Below the pieces are notes generated by a model. That model was given only the letters and a program-made list of their open reading frames with translations. It was not told where the DNA came from and did no database searches. Both the position numbers and the translations under genes were made by a program. DNA of 45,308 nt from the NCBI GenBank assembly GCA_003576755.1, contig QEVT01000005.1, positions 1 through 45,308 on the forward strand, written 5' to 3'. This document shows, one piece after another, positions 40,892 to 45,308 of this stretch. Source of the DNA: a bacterium (lineage in GTDB: Bacteria; Chloroflexota; Anaerolineae; Epilineales; Epilineaceae). Every line of letters starts with the position of its first letter. Position 1 is the stretch's first letter.

Positions 40892-42190
40892 GTGATCCGC
40901 CCCCCTCTTGGCAACGCCGCCGCCGAGCGCGCCCCGAACATCGCCGCCCCCGCCCTGCCGAGCGCGACGGCGCGCCGCCCGATCCGCCGCGTCTTGATGG
41001 TCGCGCCGACGTCGTTCTTCGCGGACTACGGCTGCCACGTCCGCATCCTCGAGGAGGCGCGCGTCCTGCGCCGCCTCGGGCACCAGGTCACGCTGGTCAC
41101 GTACTTCAACGGGCGCGACGTCGACGGGCTCGACATCCGGCGCACGCTCCCGGTGCCGTGGCGGCGTGCCTACGAGGTGGGGTCGTCGCGCCACAAGCTG
41201 GGCCTCGACGCGCTCCTGGTCGGCACGGCCTTGCGCACGGCGCTCCGGTTCCGGCCGGACGTCGTCCACGGGCACCTGCACGAGGGCGCGTTGATCGGCG
41301 GGCTGGTGGCTCGGCTGATGGGCCGCCCGCTGGTGTTCGACTTCCAGGGAAGCCTGACGGCCGAGATGGTCGACCACGGCTTCCTGCGGCGCGAAGGGCG
41401 TGCGCACGGCCTCGTGCGCCGCCTCGAGCACCACATCGACCGGCTGCCGCAGGCCATCGTGACCAGCAGCTTCAACGCCGCACGCCACCTGGTGGAGGAC
41501 TTCGGGCTGCCGCGGCGGCGCGTGCTGGTGCTGCCGGACTGCGTCAACGCCGAGGCGTTTCGGCCGGGGGTGCTGGCCGACGCCGACCGCGCCGCCACCC
41601 GCCGCGCGCTGGGCATCGCTCCGGACGCGCCGGTGGTGGTGTACCTCGGCCTTCTGGCCCGCCATCAGGGCACCGACCTCTTGCTGCAGGCCGCCCGGCG
41701 GGTGGTCGACGCCCGACCGGATGTGCGGTTCCTGGTCATGGGCTTCCCCGGGACCGAGGTGTACGCGGCGCAGGCCGCCGCGCTGGGCCTGTCCGCGCAC
41801 GTCACGTTCACCGGGCGGGTGCCGTACGGAGACGCGCCGCAGAACCTGGCCCTCGGCGACATCGCGGTCGCCCCCAAGATCAGCACCACCGAGGGCAGCG
41901 GCAAGCTGCTCAACTACATGGCCATGGGCCTGCCGACGGTGGCGTTCGACCTGCCGGTCAGCCGCGAGTACCTGCGGGACGACGCGGTGTGCGTCGCGGC
42001 GGGCGACGCGGCGGCCATGGCGGACGGCATCCTCGACCTCGTCGCGCACCCCGACCGCGCCGCCGCCATGGGCAGCCGCTTGCGCGCGCGGGCGGTCGCC
42101 GAGTTCGACTGGGTGCGCGGCGGCGAGCTGCTGCTTCAGGCGTACGACCGCGCCGCGCGGGCGCACGCCCTGCGGGCCGTGGTCGCGTGA
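40892..42190 (+). CDS. Glycosyltransferase family 4
   Basis: The GTG at 40892 is the only usual start before the first beta strand and gives 432 residues; no ribosome binding site precedes it, and the predicted transcript begins at or next to it. The N-terminal domain starts RRVLMVAPTSFFADYGCHVRI. The C-terminal domain has VVVYLGLLARHQGTDLLL, FTGRVPYGDAPQNLALGDIAVAPKIS, the donor site TEGSGKLLNYMAMGLPTVAFDLPVSREYL, and a DWVRGGELLLQAYDRA tail, as in GT4. It would add a sugar to the lipid-linked chain exported by the next genes. The stop overlaps the permease start (GTGA). Confidence 0.9.
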   Translation: MIRPPLGNAAAERAPNIAAPALPSATARRPIRRVLMVAPTSFFADYGCHVRILEEARVLRRLGHQVTLVTYFNGRDVDGLDIRRTLPVPWRRAYEVGSSRHKLGLDALLVGTALRTALRFRPDVVHGHLHEGALIGGLVARLMGRPLVFDFQGSLTAEMVDHGFLRREGRAHGLVRRLEHHIDRLPQAIVTSSFNAARHLVEDFGLPRRRVLVLPDCVNAEAFRPGVLADADRAATRRALGIAPDAPVVVYLGLLARHQGTDLLLQAARRVVDARPDVRFLVMGFPGTEVYAAQAAALGLSAHVTFTGRVPYGDAPQNLALGDIAVAPKISTTEGSGKLLNYMAMGLPTVAFDLPVSREYLRDDAVCVAAGDAAAMADGILDLVAHPDRAAAMGSRLRARAVAEFDWVRGGELLLQAYDRAARAHALRAVVA

Positions 42191-43119
42191 GCCCGGCGCG
42201 CGTGCGCCCGCCCGGTGCGGCCGCCGGGGACGCGGGAGGCGCGGCACGCCCCCACCACGGCCCGATCGTGGTCGAGGCGGCGGGTCGGCGCCGTCTGTCC
42301 GAACGGCTGGCCGAGCTGTGGCGCTACCGGCCGATGGTCCGCAACCTCGTCATCCGCGACCTCAAGGTGCGCTACAAGAACTCGGTGCTCGGCTTCTTCT
42401 GGTCGCTGGCGAGCCCGCTGCTGATGATGCTGGTGTTCTGGGTCGTGTTCGGCCTCTGGATGGGGCAGCCCGGCAAGGCGTTCCACGTGTTCGTCCTGGT
42501 GGCCATCCTGCCGTGGAACTGGTTCAGCGCTGCGGTGGCCGGCGGCATCGACAGCATCGTCGGCAACGCGGCCCTGATCAACAAGGTCTACTTCCCGCGC
42601 GAGGTGCTGCCGATCAGCATCGTGCTGAGCGAGCTCGTCAACTTCGCCCTCGCGCTGCCCGTGCTGCTGGCCATCACCTGGGCATCGGGCATCGCGCCGA
42701 CGCCGCACGCGCTGTGGCTGGCGCCGATCGTCGCGATCCAGGGCGTGTTCACGCTCGGCATCGTGCTGCTCCTCGCCACGGCGAACGTCTACTACCGCGA
42801 CACCGCCATCATCATGAACGTCGTGCTGACGGCGTGGTTCTTCCTGACGCCCGTCGTGTACCCCATGGGCAACCTCGACGCCATGCACGTGTCGATCGGC
42901 GGCACCGACGTCTCGGCCATGCGGCTGGCGTACATCCTCAACCCGATGGCCAGCCTGATCTCGAGCTACCGGGTGGCCTTGTACGGCTCGAACCTCGGCC
43001 CTCCGGGGCAGCCGGACCTGTTGTTCCTCGGGCGGACGGCGGCCACCGCCGTGGCGGTGCTGGCCGTGGGCTACTGGGCGTTCCTCCGCCACAGCGGCCG
43101 GTTCGGGGAGGAGGTCTGA
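42187..43119 (+). CDS. wzm: ABC-2 type polysaccharide exporter permease (Wzm-like)
   Basis: It starts at GTG 42187 with a GTGA overlap and has 310 residues. After a 40-residue cytoplasmic N-terminus it has the ABC-2 permease signature LVIRDLKVRYKNSVLGFFWSL and about six membrane helices, with INKVYFPREVLPISIVLSELVNF (the coupling region) and NPMASLISSYRVALYG near the end. Wzm forms the channel that moves undecaprenyl-linked O-antigen or similar glycans across the inner membrane, driven by the Wzt ATPase two genes on. A one-gene insertion separates it from that ATPase. Confidence 0.92.
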   Translation: MSPARVRPPGAAAGDAGGAARPHHGPIVVEAAGRRRLSERLAELWRYRPMVRNLVIRDLKVRYKNSVLGFFWSLASPLLMMLVFWVVFGLWMGQPGKAFHVFVLVAILPWNWFSAAVAGGIDSIVGNAALINKVYFPREVLPISIVLSELVNFALALPVLLAITWASGIAPTPHALWLAPIVAIQGVFTLGIVLLLATANVYYRDTAIIMNVVLTAWFFLTPVVYPMGNLDAMHVSIGGTDVSAMRLAYILNPMASLISSYRVALYGSNLGPPGQPDLLFLGRTAATAVAVLAVGYWAFLRHSGRFGEEV

Positions 43120-43784
43120 TCCGCGCCGCCGCCGTCGCGCTCGCGGCCGCCGCGCTCGCCGGCGCGACGCTCGCCGCCGGCGGGCGCGTGGTCGTCGACG
43201 GCCAGATCGTGGCCGAGGCGCCCGGCCCGCCGCTGGTCGGCGGGGTCGTGCTGGCGCAGTCGTTCCCGGTGGTCGTGGACGGCCTGGCGGCGCTCGACGT
43301 CCACCTCGCCAACTACGCCCGCACGGCCGACGGCACGCTCGAGGCGCATCTGCACGACGCGCACGGCCGCGACGTCGCGCGCTGGCGGCTGGCGGGTGCG
43401 CGTGTCGTCGACAACGCGTGGCACCGCTTTCGGCTCGCGGCCCCGCTCGACCTGCCGGCGGGCACGTTGCTGACGCTCGTGCTGCGCCGTGGCGGCGGCG
43501 GCCGGCCGGTCACGGCCTGGACCACCGCCGGCGACGTCTACCCGCCGGGCGCGCTGGCGATCGACGGCCGCGCCACCGGCGGCGACCTGGCCTTCCGGGC
43601 GGTGTACCGCCCGGGGTGGCGGTCCGGCGCGCGCCACGTGCTCGGCACGCTGCCGTACCCGCCGGCGGCGACCGCGGGCTTGCTGTGGGGGCTCTTCGCG
43701 TCGGCGCTGGCGTTGGCCGGCCTGGTCCTCGCGCCCGCCCCCGCCGCCGACGCCGCGGATGCCGGCCCGCGAGGCGATCGATGA
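43116..43784 (+). CDS. Predicted exported protein between Wzm and Wzt, with probable CTG start
   Basis: The frame has no ATG, GTG or TTG before its hydrophobic N-terminus. The only sensible start is CTG 43116, which overlaps the Wzm TGA as CTGA and sits just after GGGGAGGAGG at 43105-43114. This gives 222 residues: an N-terminal signal or anchor (IRAAAVALAAAALAGATLAAG), a beta-rich domain (about 20-190) with AQSFPVVVDGLAALDVHLANYA, WHRFRLAAPLDLPAGTLLTL and GDLAFRAVYRP, resembling carbohydrate-binding jelly rolls, and a C-terminal membrane helix (AATAGLLWGLFASALALAGLVLA). Its stop overlaps the Wzt start (ATGA). It may bind the exported glycan outside; that is inference. Confidence 0.72.
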   Translation: MIRAAAVALAAAALAGATLAAGGRVVVDGQIVAEAPGPPLVGGVVLAQSFPVVVDGLAALDVHLANYARTADGTLEAHLHDAHGRDVARWRLAGARVVDNAWHRFRLAAPLDLPAGTLLTLVLRRGGGGRPVTAWTTAGDVYPPGALAIDGRATGGDLAFRAVYRPGWRSGARHVLGTLPYPPAATAGLLWGLFASALALAGLVLAPAPAADAADAGPRGDR

Positions 43785-45049
43785 GCGCCGCCATCCGGTT
43801 CGAGGACGTCACCAAGCGCTTCGCGCTGGCGCGGGGGCGGGCGCGCTCGTGGAAGGAGGCGTTCGTCGGCGCCGTGCGCCGCGCGCCGCGCGACGACGAC
43901 GAGCTGCTGGCCCTCGACGGCGTGTCGTTCGAGCTGGCCCGCGGCGACTCGCTGGGGCTCGTCGGGCCCAACGGCACCGGCAAGAGCACGGTGCTCAAGC
44001 TCGTCGCGCGCATCCTCGAGCCCAGCGCCGGCCGCGTGGTCATCGACGGGCGGGTCGCGGCGCTGCTCGAGCTGGGCGCGGGCTTCCATCCCGACCTGAC
44101 CGGCCGCGAGAACGTGTACCTCAACGGGTCGATGCTCGGCTTCACGCAGCGCGAGATGGAGGCGCGCATCGGGCGCATCGTCGACTTCTCGGAGCTCGGG
44201 CGGTTCGTCGACATGCCGGTCAAGCATTACTCGTCTGGCATGTACATGCGTCTGGGGTTCGCCACGGCGATCCACCTCGACGCCGAGATCCTCCTGATCG
44301 ACGAGGTGCTGGCCGTGGGCGACCAGGCGTTCCAGTACAAGTGCCGCGACCGCATCGCCGAGCTGCGGCGCGACGGCGTCAGCATCGTGCTGGTGTCGCA
44401 CGACAACCACGCCATCCGCGAGCTGTGCCACCACGCGCTGTGGCTCGAACGGGGCAAGGTCCGGGCGTACGGCGAGACCGACGGCGTCGTCGAGGCCTAT
44501 CACGCCAGCATGGTGGCGCGCGAAGAGGCCCGGCTCGCCGCCGAGGCGGCCGAGCACGCCGCCGAGGGCGACGCGGACGGCGCCGTGGACCGCTGGGGCA
44601 CGGGCGACGTCGACATCACGGGGGTGGAGTTCCTCGGCCCGGACGGCACGCCGCACCACGTGCTCCACACCGGCGCGCCGGCGACCATCCGGGTGCGCTA
44701 TGCGGCGCGCGGCCGGGTCGAGCGGCCGGTGTTCGGGCTCGGCATCCACCGCATCGACGGGGTGCACGTCACGGGGCCCAACACGCGCCTCGGGGGGCTG
44801 GACATCCCGTTCGTCGAGGGCGCCGGCGCGATCGACTACCACCTCGCGGCGCTGCCGCTGATCGCCGGGACGTACGAGATCTCGGTGAGCTGCTACGACG
44901 ACACGCTGTCGCACGCCTTCGACTACCACCACCGCCGGTTTCCGATCCACGTCCGCGGCAGCGCCGGCGCCGAAGCGCTCGGCGTCGTCGTGCTGGCCGG
45001 GCGCTGGGCGCACCACGCGGCGCCGGAGGGGCGCGAAGGTGCCGGGTGA
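43781..45049 (+). CDS. wzt: ABC exporter ATPase with glycan-binding C-terminus (Wzt-like)
   Basis: The ATG at 43781 overlaps the preceding stop; the protein has 422 residues. The nucleotide-binding domain has Walker A GPNGTGKST (62-70), a YSSGMYMRL signature (150-158, the usual variant in Wzt), Walker B LLIDE (171-175) and His207 in VSHD. After an Ala/Glu-rich linker (about 245-275) comes a beta-sandwich like the Wzt C-terminal O-antigen-binding domain (DVDITGVEFLGPDG, FGLGIHRIDGVHVTGPNT, AGTYEISVSCYDD), which recognises the chain terminus. Such exporters move complete polysaccharides and measure their ends. It pairs with the Wzm-like permease. Confidence 0.93.
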   Translation: MSAAIRFEDVTKRFALARGRARSWKEAFVGAVRRAPRDDDELLALDGVSFELARGDSLGLVGPNGTGKSTVLKLVARILEPSAGRVVIDGRVAALLELGAGFHPDLTGRENVYLNGSMLGFTQREMEARIGRIVDFSELGRFVDMPVKHYSSGMYMRLGFATAIHLDAEILLIDEVLAVGDQAFQYKCRDRIAELRRDGVSIVLVSHDNHAIRELCHHALWLERGKVRAYGETDGVVEAYHASMVAREEARLAAEAAEHAAEGDADGAVDRWGTGDVDITGVEFLGPDGTPHHVLHTGAPATIRVRYAARGRVERPVFGLGIHRIDGVHVTGPNTRLGGLDIPFVEGAGAIDYHLAALPLIAGTYEISVSCYDDTLSHAFDYHHRRFPIHVRGSAGAEALGVVVLAGRWAHHAAPEGREGAG

Positions 45050-45308
45050 CGCGCGGACGGCGCTCGCGGTCGGGCTGTACGCGGCGCTGCTGATCGGGCC
45101 GGGCCTGGCGGTGCTGGCCGCGCTCGGGACGCCGGGTGGGGGCGCCGGCGGCGATGCGGCCGCGGCGGACCGGGATGCTTCGGCGTCTGCACCCCGCTCC
45201 CCGGCGCCGTGGGCCATCGACCCGGGCGTCCGGCTGGGACTGGCCGCCGGCATCGGGCTGGCGCTGCAACCGCTGGCGTACCTGTGGGCGCGGACGCTCG
45301 GCATCCCG
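45039..45308 (+). CDS. Membrane protein, 3'-truncated by the window edge
   Basis: The GTG at 45039 follows GGAGGG at 45025-45030 with 8-base spacing and overlaps the Wzt gene by 11 bases. The frame stays open for all 90 codons to the end of the window. There is a hydrophobic helix (ALAVGLYAALLIGPGLAVLAAL), an Ala/Gly/Asp-rich loop, then a second hydrophobic segment (GLAAGIGLALQPLAYLWA). It is probably another membrane enzyme of the glycan cluster; too little is visible to name it. Confidence 0.65.
   Translation, partial: MPGDARTALAVGLYAALLIGPGLAVLAALGTPGGGAGGDAAAADRDASASAPRSPAPWAIDPGVRLGLAAGIGLALQPLAYLWARTLGIP

Overview
This is a visibly GC-rich, gene-dense chromosomal window. It has almost no intergenic space and no gene-free stretch longer than about 300 bases. 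I see no tRNA, rRNA, CRISPR array, insertion sequence or phage gene. The best guess for the host is a member of the Chloroflexota (Anaerolineae-like). The reasons are secreted proteins with Thr/Pro-rich stalks followed by a short 'YLPL' tail, GT39-type membrane glycosyltransferases with a C-terminal beta-rich domain, an S8 protease with DUF11-like repeats, and an hrcA-dnaJ-prmA-rsmE run. This assignment is inference from protein style, not from a marker gene.

Layout. (1) Bases 1-5418, + strand: a tandem pair of glutaminyl cyclase-like beta-propeller proteins (the first cut by the window edge), then two GT4 and one GT9 glycosyltransferases, all with overlapping ends. (2) 5386-10846: a promoter, a bicupin protein and a 1531-residue secreted subtilisin-like protease. 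(3) 10849-17332: a promoter, phoU, a coiled-coil protein, selB, a GT2 rhamnosyltransferase-like enzyme and a WcaJ-type polyprenyl-phosphate sugar transferase. (4) 17329-21027: a promoter and hrcA-dnaJ-prmA-rsmE-like (heat-shock and translation housekeeping). (5) 21050-22351: a promoter and two unrecognised genes that look like a DNA- or RNA-associated pair. (6) 22364-29712: two GT39-like membrane glycosyltransferases facing each other. The minus-strand one is coupled to a membrane-anchored glycoside hydrolase and an AhpD-like protein. (7) 29821-30220: rpsU as a complete monocistronic unit with promoter, strong ribosome binding site and terminator. (8) 30245-37171, minus strand: two very large secreted proteins, a beta-propeller/double-vWA protein and a gingipain-like C25 protease. 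(9) 37446-40686, + strand: a double universal stress protein, two small membrane proteins (one with LysM) and an O-antigen ligase/polymerase-like protein. (10) 40686-45308: a structured intergenic region, then a GT4, an ABC-2 exporter (Wzm/Wzt) with an extra exported protein between permease and ATPase, and the start of another membrane protein.

How it works together: much of the window concerns the cell surface. Sugar chains would be started on a polyprenyl carrier (sugar transferase), extended (GT2, GT4, GT9), exported (Wzm/Wzt) and polymerised or ligated (Wzy/WaaL-like). GT39 enzymes could use lipid-linked sugars outside the membrane. Secreted proteases and the vWA protein sit alongside. 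Three or four of the exported proteins share a short tail motif after a Thr/Pro stalk, which is the most interesting candidate for an undescribed surface-anchoring or sorting signal.
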